Part shown: positions 9,168 through 19,237 of the stretch, one piece after another
How positions within the stretch are numbered: position 1 is the stretch's first letter
How the letters are laid out: each line of letters opens with the position of its first letter
Origin: a bacterium
GTDB taxonomy: Bacteria; CAIWAD01
Direction: 5' to 3'
Assembly (NCBI GenBank): GCA_030429345.1
Contig: JAUIFJ010000009.1
Location: 62,001 to 126,000, forward strand
Length of the DNA stretch: 64,000 bases
Program-made: the position numbers and the translations under genes
The notes under the pieces: model-generated
Databases searched by the model: none
Seen by the model: the letters and a program-made list of their open reading frames with translations, nothing else
What the model was told of the DNA's origin: nothing

Positions 9168-10133
9168 TCAGGACGCGGACCCGTTGCCGGGCAGCAGATC
9201 GATCTCGCGCAGGTCGTCCAGGGGTTCGTCGAAACTGCAGCTGCCGTAGCTGGTGGCAAAGTCCCTGCGGAGGCGTCGTACGCGATCGATGCCCACGCGC
9301 CAGCCCCGGTAGCCCAGCGAGTTCTCTTCGAGCACGAAGTCCGCGGGATCTTCGCAGAACAGCACCTGCTCCAGCTCGGCGCTTTCCAACCCCAGTTCGC
9401 GGGCCAGGATCGAGGCCAGGAAGACATTGACGAAGCCGTGCATGCGCGCGCCCAGGCCCTCATTCATGTGACGAAAGGGGTGATGCAGGCCGGCGGTGAA
9501 TTTCATTGGGGTTTCGGCCCGCGCGCAGGCATGAATCGCGGCGGCCACTTCTTCGACGGCAGGAAACTGTTCCGGCTTGACCCCTCCGCAGCGAAGCTTG
9601 AAGCCCGCCGGACGCACACCGGCAAAACTCTCGTTGAAGGAGGACAGGCTGGCGGCGATCCAGGCATAATCCCTGGCGGACGCCCAGGGAAACTCGTACC
9701 AGGGCCGGAACTCGTTGCCCAGCCGTTCGGAGACGCTTTTCAGCAGAAAGCGCAGGTCCTTTTCCCCTTCGAGCGGGGGAAGCTTCAGTTCGATCACATC
9801 CGCCTGCAGGCGTCCCTGCTGGATGGCCGGAGTACGGCGCAGGAGCTGCAGATCCCCTTGCAGCTTGTCGAGGAATCCGGCCGGATCGTTCCCGCCTCCG
9901 CAGAGCACGGACAGCGAGAGGCTCTGCTTCAGGTCCCACTCGGAACTGAGCTCCTCGAAGGTCGGCACCAGGGCGCAAGGCAGAATGAAGCGTCCCAGGA
10001 TCCAGCGTTCAGGGCGGGAGATGTAGCGGCGAAAATTCCCCGCCGCCTCGTCCAGGGCGAGTTCGGCGGGCGGAAAGAGACCGGCATAGTCGATCAACCC
10101 TTCCAGCAGGGCTTTCATTCCGGGATGATTCAT
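9168..10133 (-). CDS. Conserved hypothetical protein
   Basis: MNHPGMKALLEGLIDYAGLFPPAELALDEAAGNFRRY...; long codon-biased ORF. Confidence 0.75.
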   Translation of the reverse strand: MNHPGMKALLEGLIDYAGLFPPAELALDEAAGNFRRYISRPERWILGRFILPCALVPTFEELSSEWDLKQSLSLSVLCGGGNDPAGFLDKLQGDLQLLRRTPAIQQGRLQADVIELKLPPLEGEKDLRFLLKSVSERLGNEFRPWYEFPWASARDYAWIAASLSSFNESFAGVRPAGFKLRCGGVKPEQFPAVEEVAAAIHACARAETPMKFTAGLHHPFRHMNEGLGARMHGFVNVFLASILARELGLESAELEQVLFCEDPADFVLEENSLGYRGWRVGIDRVRRLRRDFATSYGSCSFDEPLDDLREIDLLPGNGSAS

Positions 10134-10242
10134 GAGTTCAGCTTTCGCTAGCAATCCTGGGATCCACCTGGCCGAGGCAGTTTCACACGGAATCCTGTCC
10201 GGCCACTGAGTGTAGTGAAATGTGCCAAGGCTGCCGGTCCCA

Positions 10243-10271
10243 ATAAAAAAGCCCGGCACTTGGCCGGGCTT
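10243..10271 (-). terminator. Intrinsic terminator downstream of bacilliredoxin gene
   Basis: AAGCCCGGC-N5-GCCGGGCTT stem followed on the minus strand by a T6 tract. Confidence 0.85.
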
Positions 10272-10288
10272 CAGAAGGGTCGATCCTG

Positions 10289-10816
10289 CTAGCCGTCGAA
10301 ACGGGGCACCTTGCTGCCGCACTTGCGGACGAAGGTCAGGCCTTCGTAGGTCTCCCTGGGAATGGAGGGCCCGTCCGCGGCACAGTGCTCATTGAACAGG
10401 GTCACCAGCTTGCCGGCCACCTGTTCCGCCGTGCACTTCTCGATGTCCTGGCGGTGCAGGATGCCGGCCGGCTCGCCGTCCTTGAGCAGCACCATGCAGG
10501 GCGAACTGGGCGGCATGGGATGCATGTGCTGGCGGAAACGGTCGACAGCGCCTTTTTCCATGCCGGCGAAAATGGCTTCCATGCGGTCGGGAATGCGCTC
10601 GTTCTGCAGGGCCAGGGCGGCTCCCGGGCGAGCATTGCCGGCCGCGCAGCCGCAAACGCTGTTCAGCATGATCAACGTGGTGCCGCTCTTCTCGGCGAAG
10701 GTCTTGTCCACGTCCTCGGCACTCAGCAGATCGCGGAAACCGACGGCGCGCAGCTCTTCGCGCATGGGCTCGACAGCGACCGGATCGTAGTTGGGTGTAT
10801 CCATTGTAATCATCAT
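10289..10816 (-). CDS. BrxA/BrxB (YphP/YqiW) family bacilliredoxin
   Basis: LNSVCGCAAGNARPG CGC redox motif and PPSSPCMVLLKDGEPAGILHRQDIE. Confidence 0.9.
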   Translation of the reverse strand: MMITMDTPNYDPVAVEPMREELRAVGFRDLLSAEDVDKTFAEKSGTTLIMLNSVCGCAAGNARPGAALALQNERIPDRMEAIFAGMEKGAVDRFRQHMHPMPPSSPCMVLLKDGEPAGILHRQDIEKCTAEQVAGKLVTLFNEHCAADGPSIPRETYEGLTFVRKCGSKVPRFDG

Positions 10817-11143
10817 GTCCCCCTGGTCAACGGGTTTGCTTGCCGGGCAACCGGATTCGGTACCCGGGGTGTCCTGTATCGAAGTTAGTCAAAACGAAGT
10901 CCGGGGCAAGCCGTCCGGTTCCCCGCCGACCGAAAAATCGTACTCCTGGTGGAAAAATCTGTCAGACCCTTTTTCCGGGATCCGGCAGCAGAGCATTTGG
11001 TTTACTTTGTCAGGGCGTCAGCCCTCGAGAGATCCGATGCCAATGCCCCGGAGCCCCTCCATATGGAAGCCAAGTCCGCCGATACCCCCTGAGAGGCACC
11101 GCCAGCGAAAACAAAGACCGGTCCTAGCCGACACACCAGCCGA

Positions 11144-13375
11144 ATGAGGAAAGCCATGATCGACGTGCTGAATCGCCTGAGTTCCGAAGATTCCACCCGG
11201 AACGGTTCCGAGGAAGTCCTCGACTTCGCCGCCTACCTGGACCTGGTCCGGCGAGAACCCTGGATCACGCGCAATACCTCGCAGCTCCTGCATGACATGA
11301 TCCTGCGCAGCGGGGTGGAGCACAGCATCCAGCCCGGCAAACCGGTCACACATCGCTACGAGTTCTTCGATGACGGCGGACAGGTCGGCCCCTATGTGGT
11401 CTTCGGCCAGCAGAAGGCCAAGGAGAACCTGGTCGAGAAATTCGACAACGCCAGCCGGGGCGCCGAAGCGGCGAAACGCCTCTGGATCCTGCTCGGCCCT
11501 CCCGGCAGCGCCAAGTCCCGCTCGATGGACGGCATCAAGACCGCGCTCAACCGCTACAGCGCCTCGGAAGAGGGCAAGACCTTCACCCTGCTGCTGCCCA
11601 CCGTCGACGAGCGCCTGAAAGACCGCGCGCTCTTCGAGGAGAACGGCGTGTACTACCTGCAGAGCCCGATCTTCGAGCGCCCGCTGCAGGCCGTCCCGCT
11701 GGAACAGCGCGCCGCCTTCAGCGCCGCGCTCAACGACAAGCTCGACGAGGACAGCGTGCGGGGCTTCCTCGCCGACCATCCGCACTACGACGACATCTTC
11801 CGTGTGACAATCGACGGACGCATCTCGCCCTACAGCGAGTTCGTGATGCGCCAGTTCGTCAGGGACCGCGACCTGGGTCCCGGCGAGATCTACAAGTACC
11901 TCAAGGTGCGGCGGATGATCTTCGACCCGAGCACCAAGAACGGCATCGGCTCGTATACGCCCCGCGACGAGAAGAGCCAGGAGGCGGGCTCGCTGGTCGG
12001 CAACATCGACTACAGCCTGCTGCCGCGCTTCGGCAGCGAGAGCCATCCGCTGGTCCACGACTACAAGGGCGAGCTCTGCGCCGGGGCCAACGGCTTCGTC
12101 GAGATCCACGAGATCCTCAAGCTGAGCGACAAGTTCCTCTACGAGCTGCTCTTTGCCACACAGGACCGCTTCTTCAAGCCGGAAGGCCAGGCCCCGATCC
12201 CCTTCAACGGCGTGATCATCGGTCACACGAACTTCCACGAATACAACATGTTCCAGGAGAACCGCAGCTTCGAGGCCCTGCGCAGCCGCACGACCTTCAT
12301 CGAGATGCCGCTTTCCGTGAACTTCAAGGAAGAGGAACGGATCTACAGCCACACCTACTCCAACGAGGGGCGGGAGTGGCACAAGGGCCGGCGCCACCAG
12401 GCGCACGTGGCCCCGCACAGCCTGCAGCTGCTGAGCCTGGTCGCCGCCATGTCGCGGCTGTATGCCAGCAAGCAGAACCCCAACCTGAGCCTGCTGCAGA
12501 AGGCGCTGATCTACGCCGGCCGCGCCGACAGCGGCGTGGACAACAACATGGCCAAGGTGGTCCTGGACGAGTTCCAGTTCGTCAAGCCCAGCGAGGGCAC
12601 CTTCGGCCTGGATCCGCGCTTCATCCAGAACGTCTTCGAGAAGACCGAGCACTTCCAGATCAGCGAGTACGCCGCCAACATCCAGAAGCTGCAGGCGGAG
12701 AACGGCGACCAGGCGATGATGGCCTCGATCGCCCTGCAGAATCCCTGCGTCTCGCCGCTGGACCTCTACGTCAGCGCCGAGAACATGCTCAAGGAGTCCT
12801 ACGCCGCGCAGAAGACCACGCTGAGCCACTACGTCGAGCGCATCCTGCCCCAGGCCAAGAACTGGATCTTCGGGCAGATCGCCAGCGATGTATACAGCGC
12901 CATCCTGCGCGACGACAGCGTGATCGAGACGACCTGGAAGAAGTATACGGACCACGTCCGCGCATACGCGCACAACACGACCGTCAAGCATGATGTGACA
13001 CAGGCCGACGCCCAGCCCGACGAGAAGTTCATGCAGACCATCGAGCAGTACCTGGGCGTGCCCGAAAAGGACGTCTTCCGCAAGGAGCTCTCCGACGCCA
13101 TCGCCAGCGTGAGCCACCGCGTGCTGCTTTCCGACGAGCCCAGCTACCAGAGCGCCATCAAGCGCTATGTCTTCGAGAACGAGTTCAAGTCCGGCGAGAA
13201 CATGAAGCTGCTGGGCTGGATCAAGAGCGGCACCAGCCAGGCCAATGTCAACTCGAAGGAGCAGGAGCAGCTCAACGCGACCGTCAAGTACCTGATGGAC
13301 ACGAAAGGCTATTGCGGCAAGTGCGCCTTCCAGGCGCTGACGATTACCGCCAATGCCTCGAGCATCGTGATCTAG
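11144..13375 (+). CDS. prkA: PrkA family serine protein kinase / AAA+ protein, paralogue 1 (start may be ATG at 11156)
   Basis: EPWITRNTSQLLHDMI, Walker A GPPGSAKS, YeaG/PrkA-like architecture; neighbours are yeaH and spoVR. Confidence 0.92.
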   Translation: MRKAMIDVLNRLSSEDSTRNGSEEVLDFAAYLDLVRREPWITRNTSQLLHDMILRSGVEHSIQPGKPVTHRYEFFDDGGQVGPYVVFGQQKAKENLVEKFDNASRGAEAAKRLWILLGPPGSAKSRSMDGIKTALNRYSASEEGKTFTLLLPTVDERLKDRALFEENGVYYLQSPIFERPLQAVPLEQRAAFSAALNDKLDEDSVRGFLADHPHYDDIFRVTIDGRISPYSEFVMRQFVRDRDLGPGEIYKYLKVRRMIFDPSTKNGIGSYTPRDEKSQEAGSLVGNIDYSLLPRFGSESHPLVHDYKGELCAGANGFVEIHEILKLSDKFLYELLFATQDRFFKPEGQAPIPFNGVIIGHTNFHEYNMFQENRSFEALRSRTTFIEMPLSVNFKEEERIYSHTYSNEGREWHKGRRHQAHVAPHSLQLLSLVAAMSRLYASKQNPNLSLLQKALIYAGRADSGVDNNMAKVVLDEFQFVKPSEGTFGLDPRFIQNVFEKTEHFQISEYAANIQKLQAENGDQAMMASIALQNPCVSPLDLYVSAENMLKESYAAQKTTLSHYVERILPQAKNWIFGQIASDVYSAILRDDSVIETTWKKYTDHVRAYAHNTTVKHDVTQADAQPDEKFMQTIEQYLGVPEKDVFRKELSDAIASVSHRVLLSDEPSYQSAIKRYVFENEFKSGENMKLLGWIKSGTSQANVNSKEQEQLNATVKYLMDTKGYCGKCAFQALTITANASSIVI

Positions 13376-13388
13376 GAAGGCGTGAGGC

Positions 13389-14444
13389 ATGGCTGACCGC
13401 ATCAACAGCAACGAGTCCGAGGGCGCCTTCAACGAGTTCATCGAGGATCGCCTCGAGGACCTGGTGGAGAACATCCTCAACGACGGCAATCTGGATACCC
13501 GCGGCAGCGAGGTGATTGTCGACATGGAGGACATCCAGCCTCCGACCTTCAGCTACGGCGACGGCGGCCAGGGCGGCGGCAAGGGCCAGGGGCCCGGCGC
13601 CGACGGCGAGCAGATCAGTTTCGGCCTGCCCTTCGACCAGCTGATGGAGCTGGTGGCGAAGAAACTCAACCTGCCGGACCTTGTGAAACAGGGCCAGGGC
13701 CGGATCAAGGAAGTGTCCTACGAGTTCAAGACCTTCGGCACCACCGGCGTGATCCTCGACAAGAAACGCACCTTCCGCCGCGCCCTGCGCAGCAGCATCG
13801 GCATGGGCAGCTACTCCCCGGAAGAGGAGAAGTACGACGTCCTGATCCGCCGGCGCGACCGCCGCTTCAAGCTGCCCGAGCGGGTCGAGAAGCCGCGCTT
13901 CCGCGCTGTCGTGTTCTACATGGGCGACATCTCCTACTCGACCTGGGGCGAACGCCTGGAGCTCGAGAAGCGCCTGGTCCAGTTCATCCACCACTGGCTG
14001 GACTGGAACTACGGGCCGGGAAACGTGGAACACCGCTTCTTCGTACACGACGCCGAGGCCTACGAGGTGCAGGCCGAGCAGTTCTACAACGTGAGCAATG
14101 CCGGCGGCACTCGGGCCTCGATCGTCTTCGACCTGGTCTCCAACGTGGCCTTCAACGAGTACGACACGGAATCGACCAACTTCTACGGCTTCTACTTCGG
14201 CGACGGCGAGCTCTTCGACGACGACGCGCGGGAGATCACCTCGATCCTCGAAGAGCGCATGCGTCCCTCCTTCAACCGCATCGGCCTCGTCGAGGTCAAG
14301 CCCAGCCGCGCCAGCCACCTGAACAAGCTGGTCGGCGAGACCTTCGCCAACGACCGCGTGATCCGCCTGTGCGACATCCGCGAGAAGAACCAGACGGTGG
14401 AGGTGATCAAGAAGCTCTTCGGAGGCGCCCGTGCGGAGCACTAG
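13389..14444 (+). CDS. yeaH: DUF444/YeaH family protein with vWA-like MIDAS
   Basis: YeaH-like; VVFYMGDISYSTWGE (DxSxS), SNAGGTRAS. Confidence 0.9.
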   Translation: MADRINSNESEGAFNEFIEDRLEDLVENILNDGNLDTRGSEVIVDMEDIQPPTFSYGDGGQGGGKGQGPGADGEQISFGLPFDQLMELVAKKLNLPDLVKQGQGRIKEVSYEFKTFGTTGVILDKKRTFRRALRSSIGMGSYSPEEEKYDVLIRRRDRRFKLPERVEKPRFRAVVFYMGDISYSTWGERLELEKRLVQFIHHWLDWNYGPGNVEHRFFVHDAEAYEVQAEQFYNVSNAGGTRASIVFDLVSNVAFNEYDTESTNFYGFYFGDGELFDDDAREITSILEERMRPSFNRIGLVEVKPSRASHLNKLVGETFANDRVIRLCDIREKNQTVEVIKKLFGGARAEH

Positions 14445-16053
14445 GACAGATCCCGCCATCTGGGAGCTCGAGCAGCGCATCAAGTACTGGGCCGACGAGT
14501 TCGGCCGCACGCTGCCGGAAATGCGCTTCTTCATTCTCGAGGGCATGGAATTCGCCTCGCTGCTCGAGAAGAAGGTCTACCCGGTCAGCCCGATCAACAT
14601 CTGGGAAGGCAAGAGCATGGTCTCGCGCCGCTACCGGATCCAGGAGGGACTGGAAAGCAGCATCTACTACGAGGTGGTGCAGACGGGGAACCCTTCCTAC
14701 GGCTACCTCAACGACACCAATTCGCCGATGATGCAGGCCTCCGTGATCGCCCATGTGGTCGGCCACTGCGAATTCAGCGAACTCAACGTGATGCACGACT
14801 CGGACGAGGACCGCACCGAGCGCGTGATGCACATCTGCCGCAAGGTCGACCTGGGCCGCCGGCAGATGGGCGACCTGCACTACACGCGCTACTGGAATGC
14901 CGCCGAATCCGTGATCGACCTGATCTCTCCCAACTCGCAGTACAACCTGGCGCGTTCGGTGGACACGGACGCGCACACGATGCGCGCCCAGGAGGACCCC
15001 GGGGAGGCCGAGGAGCGCGAAGGCCCCTACCGGCCCTTCGACTCGACCCTCGACGCGCTGATGGTGCTCGAGGATCGCCAGAGCGCCTTCGAGCGCGAAA
15101 TCCGCCAGCGCCAGAGGCAGGAGACCTTGAGCCGCCGCGGCTACAAGCTGCGCGCCCCCTGCCAGGACGTGCTGGGTTTCCTGCTGCACTATGCCCCGGC
15201 GACCCCGGGCGAGCAGAGCGTCCTGGAGTACATGTATACGACCCACAAGACCCACGACTTCGTGATCCGCACACAGATCATGAACGAGGGCTGGGCCATG
15301 TACTGGGAAAACGAGATCATGCACAAGCTCTTCGCCGAAAGGGCGGTGGGCGACATCATCGACTACTGCCGCGTCTTCGCCGGCGTGTGCTACCCGCGGC
15401 CCTGGTTCCAGCGCAATCCCTACCACCTGGGCTACAACATGTGGCAGCACATCAAGCAGCTCTACGCCGACGGCAAGGTCAGCCTGGAGTACGCGGAGGA
15501 AACGGATCTCGACCGAAGGAGCAGCTGGAAGAAGCCCGACGGCAGCGACCCGCTGAAGCACCTGGAACACCTTGTGCGCACGGTGACCGACTACGAACTC
15601 CTGCGTCGCTTCCTGACGCCGGAACTGATCCACGAGTTCCACCTGAACCGGCTGCACAAGCGGATGGCGCAGCGCATGGGCATCAACCCGCGCGATGTGG
15701 TACAGGAAGACGAGCAGCACGTCTGGCTCGACCCGGTGCCGGTGAAGAACGAGATGCTGAACTTCTTCACCCATTTCTACCGTCCGCGGATCTATCTCAT
15801 CGATACGGACTTCCAGGACGGCGGCCTGCTGCTCTTCCACCGCAACGACGGACGGAAGCTGCGCGAGGAGTGGATCAAGCCCACCCTGCGCAACCTGAAC
15901 ATGATCTGGAAAGCGCCGGTCGCGCTGATCTCCGGCACGACCCTCTACGGCTTCACCGCGAACACCTACAAGGAGACCGCCATTTCGGAAGTCTCCTTCG
16001 AGCAGGTCGCACAACGCCTGCAGCGCGACGAGAAGCCCTTCAACATCGGGTAA
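14431..16053 (+). CDS. spoVR: SpoVR/YcgB family protein (GTG start)
   Basis: GHCEFSELN, NEGWAMYWENEIMHKLF, RNPYHLGYNMWQHIKQ; overlaps yeaH 3' end. Confidence 0.95.
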   Translation: MRSTRTDPAIWELEQRIKYWADEFGRTLPEMRFFILEGMEFASLLEKKVYPVSPINIWEGKSMVSRRYRIQEGLESSIYYEVVQTGNPSYGYLNDTNSPMMQASVIAHVVGHCEFSELNVMHDSDEDRTERVMHICRKVDLGRRQMGDLHYTRYWNAAESVIDLISPNSQYNLARSVDTDAHTMRAQEDPGEAEEREGPYRPFDSTLDALMVLEDRQSAFEREIRQRQRQETLSRRGYKLRAPCQDVLGFLLHYAPATPGEQSVLEYMYTTHKTHDFVIRTQIMNEGWAMYWENEIMHKLFAERAVGDIIDYCRVFAGVCYPRPWFQRNPYHLGYNMWQHIKQLYADGKVSLEYAEETDLDRRSSWKKPDGSDPLKHLEHLVRTVTDYELLRRFLTPELIHEFHLNRLHKRMAQRMGINPRDVVQEDEQHVWLDPVPVKNEMLNFFTHFYRPRIYLIDTDFQDGGLLLFHRNDGRKLREEWIKPTLRNLNMIWKAPVALISGTTLYGFTANTYKETAISEVSFEQVAQRLQRDEKPFNIG

Positions 16054-16055
16054 CC

Positions 16056-18548
16056 ATGAGCGAACGCTTCGACGCGCGGGATGTCCTGCGCTACTACCGC
16101 AAGAAGACCATGCGCTTTTCGGCCTTCGTCGACCTGCTGATCGAGAAGCCGGAAGACGTGCTGGTAACCAGCTCGCAGCTGATCGACAACGCCATCGGCC
16201 ATTTCGGCTTCGACGTTGTCGTACGCTCGGGCGAGCCGGTGGTCAGCTACCGCATCTTCAAGGACCTCTTCTCCGGCGGCGTCAATGCCGTCTTCGGCCA
16301 GGAATTCTGCATCAAGAACATCGTCGAGGTGATCGAGTCGGTGGGCAAGGAAAGCGGCCCCAACCGCGGCCTCGTGCTCGTCGGTCCGCCGGCCTCCGGC
16401 AAGACCAACATCGTCGACCTGATCTCGATGGCGCTCGAGGAGTACACGAAGGAAAAGGACGTTCACCTCTACACTTTCTTCTTCGAGTTTCCCGGCGACG
16501 ACGGCAATGTGGTCGAGCTGCGGACGAACTTCATCCACAATCCGGTGCTGCTCTTCCCGACACTGCTCAATCGCGAGGAGGGCATTACGCACCCTCGGCA
16601 GCAGCTCTTCGAGCACATCAACGCGCGCCGCACGGAGGACACGCGCTTCCAGGTGCCGACCTTCTTCCAGAATGCCTTCCTGGACAAGCGCAGCTTCGAC
16701 ATCCTCGAGGACCTGCTGCACAACCCGCGCAACGAGGGCAAGTCCTTCTACGACATCATCGAGGAATACGTCCGCGTCGAGGAGATCGAGTTCAGCAACG
16801 CCCAGGCCCAGGGCATTGCCAACATCGACGACATGAACCAGCTGCGCAGCCACATCCGTCCCGTCGAGCTCGGGCGCGAAGCCATGGAGATTGTATCACG
16901 TCACCTGAGCAGCTCCCGCGTATACCAGTACCAGGGCGCGATCGTCAGCTCGAACCGCGGCCTGCTGCACATCCACGACGCCTTCGGCCAGGGAGGGCCG
17001 CAGGCGGAGATGGAGTACAAGCCGCTGCTGATGCTGCTCGGATCGGGCCGCGTCAGCTCCGAGTCCACGCAGACGCCGATCGACAACACGGTGATCGTCA
17101 CGACCAACATCGACGAGATGGAACTGCTCGAGAAGCAGCTCACCTCCAGCAAGCTGATGGACCGCATCCAGAAGATCCCGGTCAACTACCTGCTGGACAC
17201 CAACTCGGAAATGGACATCCTCAAGCGCGACATGAGCGTGATGCGCGAGAAGTACGACATGGATCCGAACCTGCTCAGGATCGCCGCGTACTACAGCGTG
17301 ATGACGCGGTTGCGCCCCCCGCGCCGCAGCCAGTTCCCGCCCCAGTGGTCGGAAGAGAAGCAGCAGCTCTACCGCTCGATCACGCCAGAACAGAAGCTCT
17401 TCATCTTCAGCCACCAGTCGGAGGATCCGGTCAACACGATCCGGCGCCTGCCCCACTGGCACCCCTTCCGCAACGAGGCCCTGCGCCTGGGCCTCGACAT
17501 CCACGACACGGAGAAGCTCCAGGAACGGATCGTGCGCCATCCGGCCTCGATCTCGCTGGAGGAGTCGGGTCTCTTCACTCGGGACCAGCTCAAGCTGATC
17601 GACGATGCCTTCATGCGCGAGTTGTGGAACGAGCACTATCCCGACGAGGGCAAGTCGGGCATCAGCATTCGCCAGCTGCAGAACATCATGCGCTCGACCA
17701 TCGCCGCCAGCGACGGGCGCAAGGTGCATGTGGGGACCTTCCTCAGCATCATGCTGCGCACGCTGCAGGAGGGCGCGGGGCTGCATCACTGGATGGCCGA
17801 CAGCCACGGCGGTCCCGACGAGCTCCCGATCCCGGCCCGCCAGGTCGGCGGCCTGGAGTTCCTGGAGGGCGAGGGCGACTATCATGATTTCTCCGGCCTG
17901 CTGAAGGTCGTGCGGGCCTTGTACTACAACATCATCCGCAAGGAGATCACGGTGGCCCTGGTCGACCGGGACCCGGAGCAGATCGAGCTCGACCTGCGCC
18001 GCTACATCCAGCACTGCCTGCTGGCCCTGGCCAACGACAACAAGGCCTTCTCGCACATCATGGTGCCGCGCTTCACCTTCATCGACCCGGGAAGCGGCAT
18101 GAAGGTCGATCGCCCGGACATGAACTACATGGCCAGCGTCGAGAAGGTCATTTCGACCAGCGAAGGCGCGGTGACCTTCCGCCGCAAGGTGGCCGAGAAG
18201 TTTCTCGACCTGCAGAACTCGGGGGAACTGGGCATTCCGCAGGACAAGACCGCCGTCACGTCGCGCCAGGACAACCTGCTGGCCTGTTTCGCGCGCGAGT
18301 ATACGACCATGCTGTCTCACCGCAAGTCGGCGGAAGACATCAACGTGACGGAGCTGGAAGAGGCCTTCTACCAGAAGCGCAACGCCCCGGCCAAGTACCA
18401 GGGCTACGCCTCGAAGGTGCGCAACATGGTCGAGTCCGTCCTGGACAACATGGTGGTGCGCTACCACTACAGCCGCAAGATCGCCCTGGACACGGTGGTC
18501 TTCGCCCTGCGCAAGGAGATCGTCGACCTGGGCGACATCATCAGCTAG
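16056..18548 (+). CDS. PrkA family serine protein kinase / AAA+ protein, paralogue 2
   Basis: MSERFDARDVLRYYRKKTMRFSAFVDLLIEKPEDVLVTSSQLI..., Walker A GPPASGKT; 830 aa; starts 2 nt after spoVR stop. Confidence 0.9.
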   Translation: MSERFDARDVLRYYRKKTMRFSAFVDLLIEKPEDVLVTSSQLIDNAIGHFGFDVVVRSGEPVVSYRIFKDLFSGGVNAVFGQEFCIKNIVEVIESVGKESGPNRGLVLVGPPASGKTNIVDLISMALEEYTKEKDVHLYTFFFEFPGDDGNVVELRTNFIHNPVLLFPTLLNREEGITHPRQQLFEHINARRTEDTRFQVPTFFQNAFLDKRSFDILEDLLHNPRNEGKSFYDIIEEYVRVEEIEFSNAQAQGIANIDDMNQLRSHIRPVELGREAMEIVSRHLSSSRVYQYQGAIVSSNRGLLHIHDAFGQGGPQAEMEYKPLLMLLGSGRVSSESTQTPIDNTVIVTTNIDEMELLEKQLTSSKLMDRIQKIPVNYLLDTNSEMDILKRDMSVMREKYDMDPNLLRIAAYYSVMTRLRPPRRSQFPPQWSEEKQQLYRSITPEQKLFIFSHQSEDPVNTIRRLPHWHPFRNEALRLGLDIHDTEKLQERIVRHPASISLEESGLFTRDQLKLIDDAFMRELWNEHYPDEGKSGISIRQLQNIMRSTIAASDGRKVHVGTFLSIMLRTLQEGAGLHHWMADSHGGPDELPIPARQVGGLEFLEGEGDYHDFSGLLKVVRALYYNIIRKEITVALVDRDPEQIELDLRRYIQHCLLALANDNKAFSHIMVPRFTFIDPGSGMKVDRPDMNYMASVEKVISTSEGAVTFRRKVAEKFLDLQNSGELGIPQDKTAVTSRQDNLLACFAREYTTMLSHRKSAEDINVTELEEAFYQKRNAPAKYQGYASKVRNMVESVLDNMVVRYHYSRKIALDTVVFALRKEIVDLGDIIS

Positions 18549-18600
18549 CGCCCGTCCCCTCCTCCGGCGCGCTCGTGATCCAGACAGGGGGTACGGGCGC
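18548..18600 (+). repeat. Inverted repeat immediately 3' of prkA-2 (possible RNA hairpin/terminator)
   Basis: GCGCCCGT (18548-18555) / ACGGGCGC (18593-18600), plus CCCC/GGGG inside. Confidence 0.4.
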
Positions 18601-18736
18601 AACCCTCTTCGCCGCGAACCGGACCTGGACACCGGTGCAGCGGGCTTTCTCCATCAGGTCTTCCGTGCATGTAGTATCCTTGGGACGACACACGAAAAGC
18701 CTTCCTCGGCCTGACTCACGAACCGAAAGCGGATTC

Positions 18737-19237
18737 ATGGACTCCCTGCAAATCGTACTCGTTCCCGCGAAAGAGGATGTCCGTCGCTGGAAAGCGGTCC
18801 CCCTGCTGCTTCGAAAGGGCTCCCGGGGGATCGAACTGCTCGCTTTCGAACATCCGCTGGCAGGGCGGCAGCTGGTCAAGGGCGGACTCAAGAAGGGCGA
18901 AAGCCTGTGCGCGGCCGCCCTGCGGGAACTGCAGGAAGAGTCCGGTATTCGCGGCGATGTATACAGAGAAATCGGCTGGTGGGAATCCGGCTACAGGGGA
19001 CAATTATGGGGCTTCTGCCGGGTCGAAACTCCCAAAGGACTGCCGGATCGCTGGAAGTACTACACCAAGGATGGCGGAGGACTCTGGTTCCACTTCTTCT
19101 GGCAACGGCTGGAAGGGGACCTGAAAGGGGACTGGCACCCGGTCTACAGGCGAGCGATCAAACGCGTCAAGAACTTGTGGCGTGAGGGATTGCTCGACTC
19201 GAAAGCCGATGCAGGCCCGTCCTTTATCGATCCCTAG
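18737..19237 (+). CDS. NUDIX hydrolase
   Basis: GGLKKGESLCAAALRELQEESGI Nudix box. Confidence 0.88.
   Translation: MDSLQIVLVPAKEDVRRWKAVPLLLRKGSRGIELLAFEHPLAGRQLVKGGLKKGESLCAAALRELQEESGIRGDVYREIGWWESGYRGQLWGFCRVETPKGLPDRWKYYTKDGGGLWFHFFWQRLEGDLKGDWHPVYRRAIKRVKNLWREGLLDSKADAGPSFIDP

Noticed and set aside
11018-13534. 838-aa antisense ORF opposite prkA-1
   Set aside because: Antisense to a well-conserved gene; long antisense ORFs are expected in GC-rich DNA and this one has the low-complexity V/L/A/H composition of a shadow frame.
15387-16055. N-terminal extension of prkA-2 ORF
   Set aside because: Out-of-frame reading of spoVR; the proper start is ATG 16056.
16896-18632. 578-aa antisense ORF opposite prkA-2
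   Set aside because: Shadow ORF of a conserved coding sequence.
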